A DNA stretch of 24,497 nt from Methanosarcinales archaeon (GCA_030605805.1 JAUWHQ010000152.1:1-24497), one strand, 5' to 3'. Counted from the first letter of the stretch, positions 15,138 through 23,424 are shown. Notes: generated by a model not told the origin, from the sequence alone. Numbers and translations are program-made.

Positions 15138-15761
15138 TTATTTCTCATAAAGGTCGCGTTCAGCCCGTTTTATATGCTCCCCAAAACTCTTCTTTCGCAT
15201 CCGTTCGGTCAGCAGCACGCCCGGTTTCTTCTCCAGCTCGAAGATCGTGTCGATTCGGTGCAGAAGCCCGTGCGAAAGTGGTATTTTCTCGCCTTCTTTT
15301 GTGTATATCACTGCTCCGATATCGGAATGCACTATATCTGTGTATTCGGCAAGAAACATCTCCACTTCCGCCCTTTTACCAGACAGTCCCGATGAGAAGA
15401 ACCCTTTGCATTTATCCTTCTCAAATTCGTAGGTATATTTGCGATAGTCATCCCATTTCATCTTTGATCGCTTTATGATCGAGTCCCACTGCTTGTCAGT
15501 CAGTTCGTCCGGTTTTTCTGAGAGATCACCCGATCCGATCCCGGGACCGTGCAGTGCATCCAGCACCCGTCTCAGAAACGTATACCCGATCACGTTCCTG
15601 ATCTTTTCATTGAATTCCATCTCGCCGAGGCGACTGGCGTCTTCGTGGATGGAGGTGCCATCGACCACGTCAGTGAGCAGAATAAAGGCAAGCGTACTCT
15701 GGTAGCCGGTATAATCCTCGATGGTGGTACTTGTTATGTCAGAAGATTGTTTTCCGTTCAT
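15138..15761 (-). CDS. Unknown protein, operon partner of the SMC-related ATPase
   Basis: 207 residues from ATG 15761. No family recognised, no signal peptide or membrane helix. It is mixed helical and charged, with sections EFNEKIRNVIGYTFLRRVL, DSIIKRSKMKWDDYRKY and a C-terminal EHIKRAERDLYEK. The start is chosen because GGTGA (15771-15767) lies 5 nt before it and a TATA-like AAATATATG (15806-15798) lies about 26 nt before a start near 15776. Starts at 15800 or 15809 would lie on that TATA element. It ends 14 nt before the ATPase gene, so the two are probably cotranscribed and may form a complex, analogous to accessory subunits (kleisins or nucleases) encoded beside SMC/Rad50 genes. That analogy is inference. 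Confidence 0.75.
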   Translation of the reverse strand: MNGKQSSDITSTTIEDYTGYQSTLAFILLTDVVDGTSIHEDASRLGEMEFNEKIRNVIGYTFLRRVLDALHGPGIGSGDLSEKPDELTDKQWDSIIKRSKMKWDDYRKYTYEFEKDKCKGFFSSGLSGKRAEVEMFLAEYTDIVHSDIGAVIYTKEGEKIPLSHGLLHRIDTIFELEKKPGVLLTERMRKKSFGEHIKRAERDLYEK

Positions 15762-15797
15762 GTAGGTCACCAATAGGGCACTATTTCTTTGCCGTTG

Positions 15798-15806
15798 CAT
15801 ATATTT
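15798..15806 (-). promoter_or_regulatory. TATA box of the SMC-related operon
   Basis: Minus strand AAATATATG, positioned for a start near 15776 and a leader of about 15 nt carrying GGTGACC before ATG 15761. It also argues against the longer start codons at 15800 and 15809. Confidence 0.45.
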
Positions 15807-15825
15807 CAACCTTTCGGAATGGCTT

Positions 15826-15840
15826 GGGGCGGGGGGGCGG
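15826..15840 (+). repeat. G-rich tract upstream of the SMC-related operon
   Basis: GGGGCGGGGGGGCGG on the plus strand, 65 nt upstream of the operon start and 89 nt past the VWA gene's stop. It is a homopolymer-rich tract prone to slippage and might form a G-quadruplex on the plus strand. No function is shown. Confidence 0.5.
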
Positions 15841-15929
15841 TCTGCTCGTGGTTTTCGGTGTCAGGGAAAAGAGTGCGAGTGAAAACCGGGTGACTGGGTG
15901 GTGCGGGTATCGGTGTTATTCGCGTGTGT

Positions 15930-18425
15930 TCACCCCTCCTTCCTTCGTGCGATCTCCCGCACCCTTCTGGCAAGCACCTCAATTAGGAATAGTGCAAGTG
16001 CTGCAAGGACGAACGATGTTTTCTGGCTCACAGGCTCGTACGTGGTTCTGACCGACCTCCGCTTCACGTCAGAGAGCAGCATCTCAGTCTCGCTCTCGTT
16101 ATACACCCTTCCGCCGTGCAACTGGATGACCTTCTCCGCATCAGGGTTCATCCCAATATTCAGATACTCGACCGGATAGTTCACCGCGATCCCGTAGTCA
16201 GATAGGTAATAAACACCCTCCGCATCCAGATCGATGCTCGTTTTGTACGTATTTTCGGCAATCCTCGAGATATCGAGCGCATCGCCGCCGAACACCATGT
16301 TTGGTATGGTATCTGACATGATGGTGATCTCGCAGACGTCGCCTAAGAATACATCGTCTGCCTCGATGACCACGCCCTCCTCTGATCTCGGATCGCCGAT
16401 CGCCCAGTTGACCACCGACGAGATCAGTTGCGAGTTGTTACCAGTGTAAAGCGCAGAACTCCACTCGTTTCCATTGTCAGTGCTCCACGAAACAACCCGC
16501 CCGAGCCCATATCGCCACGCGCAGACGATCGGCTTTCCATCACCCGTAACAACAAGCCTCTTTGCGCCAAGTTTTGACGTGACATCATTGTAGCCGGTGA
16601 TCGTGGCTGAGAGGTCGAGGTGCTCGGTTATGAAATGGTTCTTTGTGAATACCGAGACTGTGTATGTGCCTGGCTCTTCCGGTGGCGGCGTTGGCGTGGG
16701 TTCTGCGTCTGCGTCTGGCTGGGCGGTTGAGATTGCGACCGATCTCGGATGTGTGGTCTGCTGATACGTGCCGTCCACACCACGCGCGAGATCCTCGAAC
16801 TTGGTCACCAGATCGGTTGGCGAACTCATCACATGGATGAAATGCATCCTCATGTCTGCGTTATTCATCCTGGCAGCAACAGAGAGCGAACTCTCATAGA
16901 TGCCCTCATCGATGTTGCCGTCCGATATGATGATCACGTCCTTTGCGCCGGCTGAATTGGCAAGCATCTCCTCTGCCATCGCCAGCCCCTGATCCAGCGT
17001 GGTTGTGATCTCTCCTTTCGGCTCTATCGTTATTATCGTCTCTTTAAGCGACTCTCTTGCGGCGTCGTTGCCGAGATATGTCAGACCTGCCACCTCGTAC
17101 GCCTTTCCTCCGAAAGCGACCATGCCCACGCGGTCATCCCTGAAGTCCTTGTCATCGAGGATGTCGATCACCAGTGCTTTCTCGTAATCAAGGAACGTGA
17201 CCCCTGTGCCAACGACGATCTCTGAAAACGTGCTCGCAGAGATGTCCATAACAATCACGACATCGTTCCTGCCGTAGTACTCGCTCGGATACGACTTGAC
17301 CGGAAGCATCTTCTCGAAATCAGAGTCCAGATAGCCGCCCCGGTTGTATGACTTGTCCCCGCCGACAACGACCAGCCCGCGACCATCGCTCACAAAATCC
17401 CGTAGCGCGTCAAGATCATCCGGCGGCATCGACTCAATGTACCGGTTATCAAGGATGACGGCTTTGTACGTATCCGAGAACCCGGCAGATCCGGAGCTGC
17501 TCACGGTGACATCGTAGAGGTCAGAGACGACCTCCCGTAGATTCGACTCTTCATCCGTGATCAGCAGGATCGAGGGCTTCGGAACGACGTACACTGACTT
17601 ATCAAAGGCGTTGTTCGACTGGAAATGGTCATCCCCCTCAGGCGCGATGCTCGCAGATATGATATGGGTGCCGAGTGTGGAAAACGCATGAGAGATCGGG
17701 AGCACCTTTGTCCGGTCAAACTGCTCGATCCTGCTGCGGTATATGACCTCGTCATCCACCTCGACCGCCAGTTCGTACGCGGCACGTGTTCCCGCCTGCT
17801 GCACCACGATCCTGAATGTGTTCTTGTTTCCGATGATCACGTTCTTGCTTCCGATGATCTCGACGCTCACATCGTTGTGATCAGGTGACTGGTCGATCAG
17901 ATAGACGGTCGTATTGGTCTTGGAGACGACTGAGACCGCATCTGCAAGTCCGGCTCCGTAGTTGCTGTTCCCATCGCTCACAAGGATGATGTGGTCGTTC
18001 CCCCGGGCATACTGCATGATCTTATCTCCGATAGGCGTTTGATCACCTGAAAAGGCTTTTATCTGCGCTGACGGGTTGCGGTCGTGTATGAAGCCGTATA
18101 CCCGGTCTGCAACTGTCGCATTGAAGATCTCCATGCTCGCGGACCGGTCATCGATGATGGTGATGGTCGGCTCAGTATCGGTTATCTTGTGTGTGGTCAG
18201 GGTGTACGGGGATGCGAGCGCGATGATGATTAAGGCTGCAACAACCATCCTGCTCAGGACAAGTACTTTTTTCGTGCTTTTTTTGAGATAATACGCGCCG
18301 ATAAGAAGAATCGGGACGATCGCATAGAGGATATCACGATCTACGAACATCATGCCGGTTATATCGGTTATATCCGGGATGTTCATGATATTCAGGATAT
18401 TCATGGCACTTATGATCTCCGCCAT
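15930..18425 (-). CDS. Membrane protein with two VWA domains and a GATase-like domain
   Basis: About 831 residues from ATG 18425, preceded by GGGGTGA with 6-nt spacing. A GTG at 18428 overlaps the upstream stop. Numbered from that GTG, membrane helices lie at about 33-47 and 60-77. A first VWA-like domain follows with DRSAS (94-98). A class-I-GATase-like alpha/beta segment spans about 286-376 (ILLITDEES, FVSDGRGLVVVGGD), and a second VWA domain has DISAS (395-399). A Pro-rich linker at about 595-611, a beta domain, and a C-terminal membrane helix before RRVREIARRKEG complete it. DxSxS is the metal-binding MIDAS motif. The bulk should lie outside the membrane. Such proteins work with MoxR ATPases, none of which is in this window. 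The first 25 residues come from a tandem repeat, so the true start may be lower. Confidence 0.88.
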   Translation of the reverse strand: MAEIISAMNILNIMNIPDITDITGMMFVDRDILYAIVPILLIGAYYLKKSTKKVLVLSRMVVAALIIIALASPYTLTTHKITDTEPTITIIDDRSASMEIFNATVADRVYGFIHDRNPSAQIKAFSGDQTPIGDKIMQYARGNDHIILVSDGNSNYGAGLADAVSVVSKTNTTVYLIDQSPDHNDVSVEIIGSKNVIIGNKNTFRIVVQQAGTRAAYELAVEVDDEVIYRSRIEQFDRTKVLPISHAFSTLGTHIISASIAPEGDDHFQSNNAFDKSVYVVPKPSILLITDEESNLREVVSDLYDVTVSSSGSAGFSDTYKAVILDNRYIESMPPDDLDALRDFVSDGRGLVVVGGDKSYNRGGYLDSDFEKMLPVKSYPSEYYGRNDVVIVMDISASTFSEIVVGTGVTFLDYEKALVIDILDDKDFRDDRVGMVAFGGKAYEVAGLTYLGNDAARESLKETIITIEPKGEITTTLDQGLAMAEEMLANSAGAKDVIIISDGNIDEGIYESSLSVAARMNNADMRMHFIHVMSSPTDLVTKFEDLARGVDGTYQQTTHPRSVAISTAQPDADAEPTPTPPPEEPGTYTVSVFTKNHFITEHLDLSATITGYNDVTSKLGAKRLVVTGDGKPIVCAWRYGLGRVVSWSTDNGNEWSSALYTGNNSQLISSVVNWAIGDPRSEEGVVIEADDVFLGDVCEITIMSDTIPNMVFGGDALDISRIAENTYKTSIDLDAEGVYYLSDYGIAVNYPVEYLNIGMNPDAEKVIQLHGGRVYNESETEMLLSDVKRRSVRTTYEPVSQKTSFVLAALALFLIEVLARRVREIARRKEG
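18351..18404 (-). repeat. Degenerate 9-nt tandem repeat at the start of the VWA gene
   Basis: Read on the minus strand the sequence steps in 9-nt units: ATGAATATC, CTGAATATC, ATGAACATC, CCGGATATA, ACCGATATA, ACCGGCATG. It encodes MNILNIMNIPDITDITGM. The period keeps the frame, so copy-number change would lengthen or shorten the N-terminus without frameshift. Confidence 0.6.
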
Positions 18426-20290
18426 CACAGTTCACCCCTGTGGCGCAGGTAATACAACTCGGTAAATATCAGCATGAGCGCAAGTGCCAGCAAAATCCAG
18501 TCGTAGTCCTTTTTTACGTCGGTCTTTGTCGTCCCCACGTCCTTCTGGGCTGCCGGAGTCTCGCTCACTGCGCTACCGCCGTCCACAAGGTTCGATTCCT
18601 TCGCATTGTACAAATTAACCGCGATCGCGCGGTCAGGGAGCCGGTATATGCCGTTTTGGTCGAGCAGCAGGTTATCGGTCTTGATCGACCGCCCGTCAGG
18701 CGTCAAAATCCTTGTATTGGAATCAAACCGCACGGTCGATCCGGTCTGCATGTTGCATTCCTCGATACTGCTTGCCCCGCACAGGTAATCGACCAGGTTC
18801 AACCAGAAGATCGGGTATTCGGGTTTGGTATGAAAGTCACTCCATGCACCGTCCCCCATTATGTCAGGAATTCCTAAATAAACGACTTTTCCGGCTCCGA
18901 TTCTCCAGTACGAGATGATCGGTACGCCCGCATCAGATGTTACCCACGTCACCGAGCCGCTTTTTGCATCCCCGATCAGATGGTGCCCGATCGCGATATC
19001 AGTGGCATCGATATCACGCATCACAATTCCTCGCGCCTCTTCAAGTGTGGTCTCATTTGCATGTGACACCAGAACCACCGGAAGCAGCCTCCCGGTATCG
19101 GCGCCTGACAGAAGCAGGCTTTCCTGCGCCATCACCACAACGCCGCCACCTGATGCCGCATAATCGGCAAGGTTTTCGTATAACCCGACGCCCGGGCTCT
19201 CGTTGCAAAGCCCGACCACCGCCAGATCGTAGTTATGTATATTGATATTGCGCACCTCGCCGGGCGCCTGGAACAGAACATCGACAGATGGCAGCAGTTT
19301 CAGCGCTGTTGCTGACGGGGAATTTTCATAGTCGGATATATATAGCACGCTTCGGGTCTGCCGGAACGGCACGATGATATGCGCATGATTGTCAACCATC
19401 AGATCATCATCCGGATGAAGCGTTATCTCGGTTGTTCCGGCACAAACGTCCGTTAACGAGAAGTATTCGCTGTCGTGTGCCCCGATCTTCAGATCGTACG
19501 TGTCTCCAGACTGCTTGCCGCTGTACCGGACGTCAACTGCCACGTTCGCATCGGAACTCATGTAGTTCTTTATAATGCAGGTGTACTGATATTTATCATC
19601 CGCGGGCGACAACCATCCGCCTGTTATGGCGATCTTATTTTCCCCATCCGAGACACTCATGAACGACACACCGATTCCATCCCCTTCTGCGAGTTTTTTT
19701 GCGATGTACGGGTCCTCGCCATCCCAGTTCGTGAAATCGGATATAACGATGATCCTACCGCCCCCGTCAGTCAGCAGTGTGCTGCCAAGCGTGATCGCCT
19801 GATACAGGTCCGTCGTCGTTGCCGTCTTCGGGATGTTGTCAAGCACGTTTCTTGCCGCTTCCACGTCTCCGCCGCGCAGAGCAAGTACAGGAACGTTCTC
19901 TGCGAGTATGATGCTGTTCTGCGCAGTGAGATGATTTTCTGCGATCCGGGTAGCCTCACCAAACTTGTTTCCTGATTGCATGCTTGCAGAGCCATCCAGA
20001 ATGATTACAGTATGCTCTCCGCTGACCTCCCTGCGTTCGATGACGTAAGGCGCGGCTATCGCAATAATCAGGAATAGCAGGACGAGTAACTGGATTAAAA
20101 AAAGAGGATCTTTGATGAGCTTGCTGAATACCCTTGCATATTTCTTTTTCTGCTGCGTTATCTGCATGATAAACATGACCGACGGGACCAGCACATCCTT
20201 TGCCTTCGGTCTGAGCAGATACACGATGATGAGCGGGATTACGCTTAAGAAAAACGCCCACATTGCCAGATTGGGATTTGCAAATAGCAT
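18425..20290 (-). CDS. BatA-like membrane protein with a VWA domain
   Basis: 621 residues. The N-terminus NPNLAMWAFFLSVIPLIIVY with LLRPKAKDVLVPSV is the BatA-type aerotolerance N-terminal domain. Membrane helices lie at about 7-27 and 62-83, and a last one at about 596-615. The VWA domain has the MIDAS motif DGSAS (99-103), then VISDFTNW as the distal strand. A GATase-like segment follows at about 320-400 (SVLYISDYEN, LADYAASGGGVVVMAQ). The stop TGA overlaps the GTG of the next gene, so the two VWA proteins are coupled and may assemble together outside the membrane. BatA/VWA proteins typically act with MoxR chaperone ATPases and DUF58 proteins. The operon begins here, since 235 nt of gene-free sequence lies upstream. 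Confidence 0.88.
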   Translation of the reverse strand: MLFANPNLAMWAFFLSVIPLIIVYLLRPKAKDVLVPSVMFIMQITQQKKKYARVFSKLIKDPLFLIQLLVLLFLIIAIAAPYVIERREVSGEHTVIILDGSASMQSGNKFGEATRIAENHLTAQNSIILAENVPVLALRGGDVEAARNVLDNIPKTATTTDLYQAITLGSTLLTDGGGRIIVISDFTNWDGEDPYIAKKLAEGDGIGVSFMSVSDGENKIAITGGWLSPADDKYQYTCIIKNYMSSDANVAVDVRYSGKQSGDTYDLKIGAHDSEYFSLTDVCAGTTEITLHPDDDLMVDNHAHIIVPFRQTRSVLYISDYENSPSATALKLLPSVDVLFQAPGEVRNINIHNYDLAVVGLCNESPGVGLYENLADYAASGGGVVVMAQESLLLSGADTGRLLPVVLVSHANETTLEEARGIVMRDIDATDIAIGHHLIGDAKSGSVTWVTSDAGVPIISYWRIGAGKVVYLGIPDIMGDGAWSDFHTKPEYPIFWLNLVDYLCGASSIEECNMQTGSTVRFDSNTRILTPDGRSIKTDNLLLDQNGIYRLPDRAIAVNLYNAKESNLVDGGSAVSETPAAQKDVGTTKTDVKKDYDWILLALALMLIFTELYYLRHRGEL

Positions 20291-20525
20291 CCTGATTACC
20301 GCTCCACTAGTTATAGATTTGTTACAACATATTTACGATTACCGATTATGCGTGAGTGCGTGTTGAGCGGTTTCGAGTGCACCCCCCAGTATTTTGGCAC
20401 TACAAACGCTATATAATGCATGGTTTTGGTATCCGTAAGCCATTCTGCACCTGATCGGGGGAGTGTGGTATCAACCGATTTCCAGCTTCCTGTTGGGAAG
20501 GGTAGGTGTTAGTGTCCCCCCGTGT

Positions 20526-20774
20526 TCAGTCAGTCTCTTCTTTAACAGCTTCATCCAGAATATTTTTTAGCTTTTTTAACGCTGCCGGAGCAAGAATTAT
20601 CATCGCCTCTGAAACATAGGTCCAATTTTCATCGTCTCCACCTTTCAATTTCTCGTTAAACAATTCTATTCTGAAATCGTGTTCTGTCCACTCACCAGAA
20701 ACATTTGTAGCATATATCTTGCGGAAAGTTACTGGTCTTTGAACAATTTTCGGTTCGTCTCCATTTTCAACCAT
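20526..20774 (-). CDS. Small DUF3467-like protein, third gene of the PIN cassette
   Basis: 82 residues from ATG 20774, chosen because GAGGTG (20785-20780) lies 5 nt upstream. A GTG at 20783 would overlap the previous stop by 4 nt. The pattern RKIYATNVSGEWTEHDFRIE, then a strand with SEAMIILAPAALKKLKNIL, follows the DUF3467 layout: IYAN-type strand, E-W/F-DFRL strand, and a P-x-x-AK-LL helix. DUF3467 proteins are small, of unknown function, and common in archaea. Overlap and spacing show it is translated with the two genes before it. A regulatory or antitoxin-like part is possible but unproven. It is AT-rich compared with the flanking VWA gene. Confidence 0.7.
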   Translation of the reverse strand: MVENGDEPKIVQRPVTFRKIYATNVSGEWTEHDFRIELFNEKLKGGDDENWTYVSEAMIILAPAALKKLKNILDEAVKEETD

Positions 20775-20779
20775 TATAG

Positions 20780-21271
20780 TCACCTCGCAACAGTAAATCC
20801 ATACCCTTTCCGAAACGGCGTACTATCGCAATATGAATCTGGCATCATATAGTGTGCATATCCCCCTTGACCGGATGTTATTCCAATTTCTCTGGCATGC
20901 CGTATTTTTGGGCCCAATGGTGAATATACTTTGTGGGTGGAAACAACATAACCGGGAATCAATATCTTGAGACAATCATCCGATAGCTTCATAAGCTCAG
21001 TAAAAGATGGCACGCTTATGTTTAACGGTCTGGTCAATTTACTTCTCACTTTGTTCTCCATATTTTGAAGCGCAACGGCTTTGATGTGATTAAGTGTTCT
21101 TCTCTCTATTTCACACACTTCAACGACTTCCTCTGATGTAGGAATGTATGTATAATCGTCTACTAATTCAAAAACCTCTTCTACAGACATATTTAGCATA
21201 TCAGCCGCCTCTCCTACATCTATTTTGTCAGCGCATAGCAAATCCAATGTTTTTCCAATGTTTTTATCCAT
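20780..21271 (-). CDS. HTH-containing protein, second gene of the PIN cassette
   Basis: 163 residues from ATG 21271, which shares 8 nt (ATGGATAA) with the end of the PIN gene. A start at 21298 lies deeper in that gene and is less likely. Residues about 8-40 (LLCADKIDVGEAADMLNMSV and EEVFELVDDY) form a helix-turn-helix like that of UPF0175-type antitoxins, which are commonly paired with PIN toxins. The rest is longer than in those antitoxins. It contains EEVVEVCEIERRTLNHI, a region around FTELMKLSDDCLKILIPGYV, and a Gly/Tyr/His-rich C-terminus (GQGGYAHYMMPDSYCDS) that I do not recognise. Expected role: DNA-binding repressor and PIN neutraliser, by inference from context. Confidence 0.75.
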   Translation of the reverse strand: MDKNIGKTLDLLCADKIDVGEAADMLNMSVEEVFELVDDYTYIPTSEEVVEVCEIERRTLNHIKAVALQNMENKVRSKLTRPLNISVPSFTELMKLSDDCLKILIPGYVVSTHKVYSPLGPKIRHAREIGITSGQGGYAHYMMPDSYCDSTPFRKGYGFTVAR

Positions 21272-21905
21272 ACATATCCACCTTTGTTTGCGAACCATCG
21301 AGTTTTTCTTTTAGGCTATCCAAGAGTGGGTCTTTATACAACTGAAACCGCTCTCTCACAGCTTTTAAATCCCATTCGCGACCGGGATTTGTGATGGCGT
21401 CGAATAGGTTACTCATTTCCACATACTTGAAGTAATTCAAAACGACTTTCAGATATTCATCAAATTTGATCTTTCTGTTCATGTACAGGTAATGCAGCAG
21501 TATCACTGTTGTCATCGGTTTCATGTATTTGATCCCGTACTTCTGGCGGTACCGTTCTGTCTTTCTCAACACATTTTGATCGAGTGTGACGACATGATCA
21601 ACTCTGTGCTTATACGCAACATATAGCACATATTTATCAGGACCTTGTAGAAGTATTTTATTGTTTGCTAACTCCATTTTAAACTTTTTAAAATCTTTTT
21701 CGTCGGGTACTATCTCTTTAAATATCCTGCTTCGTTCCAATAGTCTCTTTTGCGCTATTCCAGATTCTCTTATAAGTTCATTGGTATTATTCTTATCCAT
21801 GTACACGGTATCAGACAGCTCACTGAGTTTGCGCATGACAGAGTCCAGATACTGGATGCTATAAAGACCGATGACAACATTTGCATCAAAAGCGAACTTG
21901 GTCAT
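21264..21905 (-). CDS. PIN-domain ribonuclease-like protein
   Basis: 213 residues. The N-terminal 130 residues carry the acidic set of a PIN nuclease: D7 in FDANVVIGLY, E43 in NTNELIRES, D90 in GPDKYVLYVAYKH, and D109 in VVTLDQNVL. PIN toxins cleave RNA using metal ions held by these residues. The C-terminal 80 residues are helical and basic. PIN toxins are usually 130-150 residues, so this is longer than a standard VapC. The start ATG has AGAGG 12 nt upstream, with TATATAAA directly in front. It opens a three-gene operon with overlapping partners. In most toxin-antitoxin pairs the antitoxin gene is first, so the toxin-first order is less common. The three genes sit between two membrane/VWA-type genes. 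Confidence 0.8.
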   Translation of the reverse strand: MTKFAFDANVVIGLYSIQYLDSVMRKLSELSDTVYMDKNNTNELIRESGIAQKRLLERSRIFKEIVPDEKDFKKFKMELANNKILLQGPDKYVLYVAYKHRVDHVVTLDQNVLRKTERYRQKYGIKYMKPMTTVILLHYLYMNRKIKFDEYLKVVLNYFKYVEMSNLFDAITNPGREWDLKAVRERFQLYKDPLLDSLKEKLDGSQTKVDMYG

Positions 21906-22028
21906 TTTATATAGCCTCTTTTCCGTATTATCAACTTATTGCGTCTAATGTTGTAAAGATCGCCGCCACAATTCTTAAATGTTGTCATGTATATGGAAAT
22001 CGATTCAATGTTTGGTTTTATCACCTTA

Positions 22029-22916
22029 TTAACCCGCCTCAGCCATCTCCATAAAGTACTCCTTGATCAGGTCCCGGTTCTCTTCCGGAAGTTTGTCGAT
22101 GTAGGTCTCGGATGAGACCGGGGTTGCAGTGTACACGGTTCCCGATATGAAATTCACCCAATCGATCTCTGCCTCACGTGCGCTCTGCCCGACGCCGGCA
22201 TCCGAAAACATCACCAGTTCGATGCTCGTGCCCTCGATCACGGCAACCGATGGTTTCCCATAGATCTGTGCGATCTCGCTCTCGCCTGAACCGGCTTCAT
22301 ATCCAAGTTCGGAGAGCATCTGCTGGTAACGCGCCTCCTCAGCCGCCGCCTCGCGTTCTGCCTCATCTGCAGGCGCGATCATGGACTCGATCTGCTCTGG
22401 CGTCATAAGGCGGGGCGCATCCGGCGACGATACAAAGGAAACAACGCCGGATAGCACGACAGATGCCAGCACCAACATGATAAGTCCGGTTTTGCTGATG
22501 ATCTTCGACCATTTGACCGATGAGATGTCGCCAGACACACTAAGTGACAGATCGCTCACAATGATGTTCCGGATGCCCGTATTGTCATAAGCAGTGGATA
22601 ACCGCTCCTTTAGCGCGGGGTATCTGCCCTCAATCCTCTTGATGACGTTTACCTGCTTTTTGCGGATCAAAAATGTGAAAAGAACTGCTGGAACAAGAGC
22701 GATTGCAGCAGTGCACAACAGTTTCACGCGCACGGGATGCCCGAGCAGTACAAAGTCGTGGGAACTGTACCGTGCAAAGATGACGGGCACACTGATATAG
22801 AGCAGCAGTGCGTAACAGAGCAGAAAAAACGCAATCAGGCTTAATAGCTGCCGGTAGAATCGATATCGTCGAGACCTCTTCTCAAGTTTCAAGATAACAT
22901 CTACAAACGGATACAT
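22029..22916 (-). CDS. Membrane protein of the MoxR/VWA-cluster type (DUF4175-like N-terminus)
   Basis: 295 residues. Membrane helices lie at about 22-46, 66-86 and 140-165. Between the second and third is the cytoplasmic motif IEGRYPALKERLSTAYDN, which resembles the I/LE-x-R-x-P-L-x-x-RL-x-x-A pattern of large DUF4175-like membrane proteins found beside MoxR and VWA genes. The C-terminal part after the third helix begins LMTPEQIESMI, has a Glu/Ala-rich helix (EAEREAAAEEARYQQML) and ends in EEYFMEMAEAG-type helix. It is much shorter than bacterial DUF4175 proteins, so homology is suggested, not shown. A TATA-like element at 22939-22948 predicts a transcript starting near 22918, only 2 nt before the ATG. 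It probably once adjoined the BatA-like gene, now separated by the PIN cassette. Confidence 0.7.
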   Translation of the reverse strand: MYPFVDVILKLEKRSRRYRFYRQLLSLIAFFLLCYALLLYISVPVIFARYSSHDFVLLGHPVRVKLLCTAAIALVPAVLFTFLIRKKQVNVIKRIEGRYPALKERLSTAYDNTGIRNIIVSDLSLSVSGDISSVKWSKIISKTGLIMLVLASVVLSGVVSFVSSPDAPRLMTPEQIESMIAPADEAEREAAAEEARYQQMLSELGYEAGSGESEIAQIYGKPSVAVIEGTSIELVMFSDAGVGQSAREAEIDWVNFISGTVYTATPVSSETYIDKLPEENRDLIKEYFMEMAEAG

Positions 22917-22938
22917 CGTTATTATAAACGGCGTACAC

Positions 22939-22948
22939 GGATAAAAAG
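22939..22948 (-). promoter_or_regulatory. TATA box for a leaderless membrane-protein transcript
   Basis: Minus strand CTTTTTATCC, centred near 22944, predicts a start near 22918. The ATG is at 22916 and no ribosome-binding site precedes it. TTTATAATA closer to the gene is too near to act as its TATA box. Confidence 0.4.
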
Positions 22949-23073
22949 ATGATGGGATTTTTCAAAATTTTTTTGGTGTGTGAAAAGGTTGGTACTGCCA
23001 TAAGCGAGTCGCGGATAAAATCGGGGGAGACTTTTAAATCCGCAACTACGCTCTGGTTGAGACTTTTTAATTT

Positions 23074-23244
23074 CTTCTGGTCAGGAACGGTCTCAGCATG
23101 TTCTTCCAGAGCCTTCCTCATCTCAAATTGAGCCACTGAATAGACGAGCAGGCTAAGAACCATCACCATCCCCAAGCTCACGATTCTTGATGGTTTCTTC
23201 AAAAATACGGACGTTTCAGGGACTCTACTGATCCATTTTGCCAA
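23074..23244 (-). pseudogene. C-terminal fragment of an IS1634-type transposase
   Basis: The minus-strand frame reads PETSVFLKKPSRIVSLGM then VMVLSLLVYSVAQFEMRKAL and EEHAETVPDQKKLKS. This matches the recurring C-terminal pattern of IS1634-like DDE transposases (S-V-F-LK-P-R-I-AL-MVM-LSLLVYS-AQ, then L-x-x-A with PNQ/PDQ). The frame has no proper start. It opens only a few codons upstream after an in-frame TGA and loses resemblance after about residue 57, so only a small 3' part of the gene remains. The catalytic DDE region is absent. The remnant lies between the transglutaminase-like gene and the membrane-protein gene. Confidence 0.5.
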
Positions 23245-23424
23245 AGGGGATATTCCCTTTACATCATCTTTCGGAATACTGGCTCAATTCCATGACAAAG
23301 TATGTTTTGCCATCAGTTTCGGACAGTTCTTATGAGAATTTCCCTATTACTTCACGGAAATTAGGTTTTATCCGAAGAATTCGGTATGATACTTAAGCAT
23401 ATTCGAATCCAATTGCATAAACAA
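23245..23424. other. Non-coding stretch, probably decayed insertion-sequence DNA
   Basis: No gene is supportable. A short frame on the minus strand (LSETDGKTYFVMELSQYSER) is bounded by TAA and TGA and is not recognised. CCGAA/TTCGG arms at 23372-23384 form a small hairpin. The stretch probably belongs to the same decayed mobile element as the transposase fragment, which is inference. Confidence 0.35.

Noticed and set aside
22882..23244. Complete 120-residue membrane gene
   Set aside because: The first half matches a transposase C-terminus and the second half matches nothing. The frame overlaps the start of the next gene and lacks a credible start, so I treat it as a remnant.
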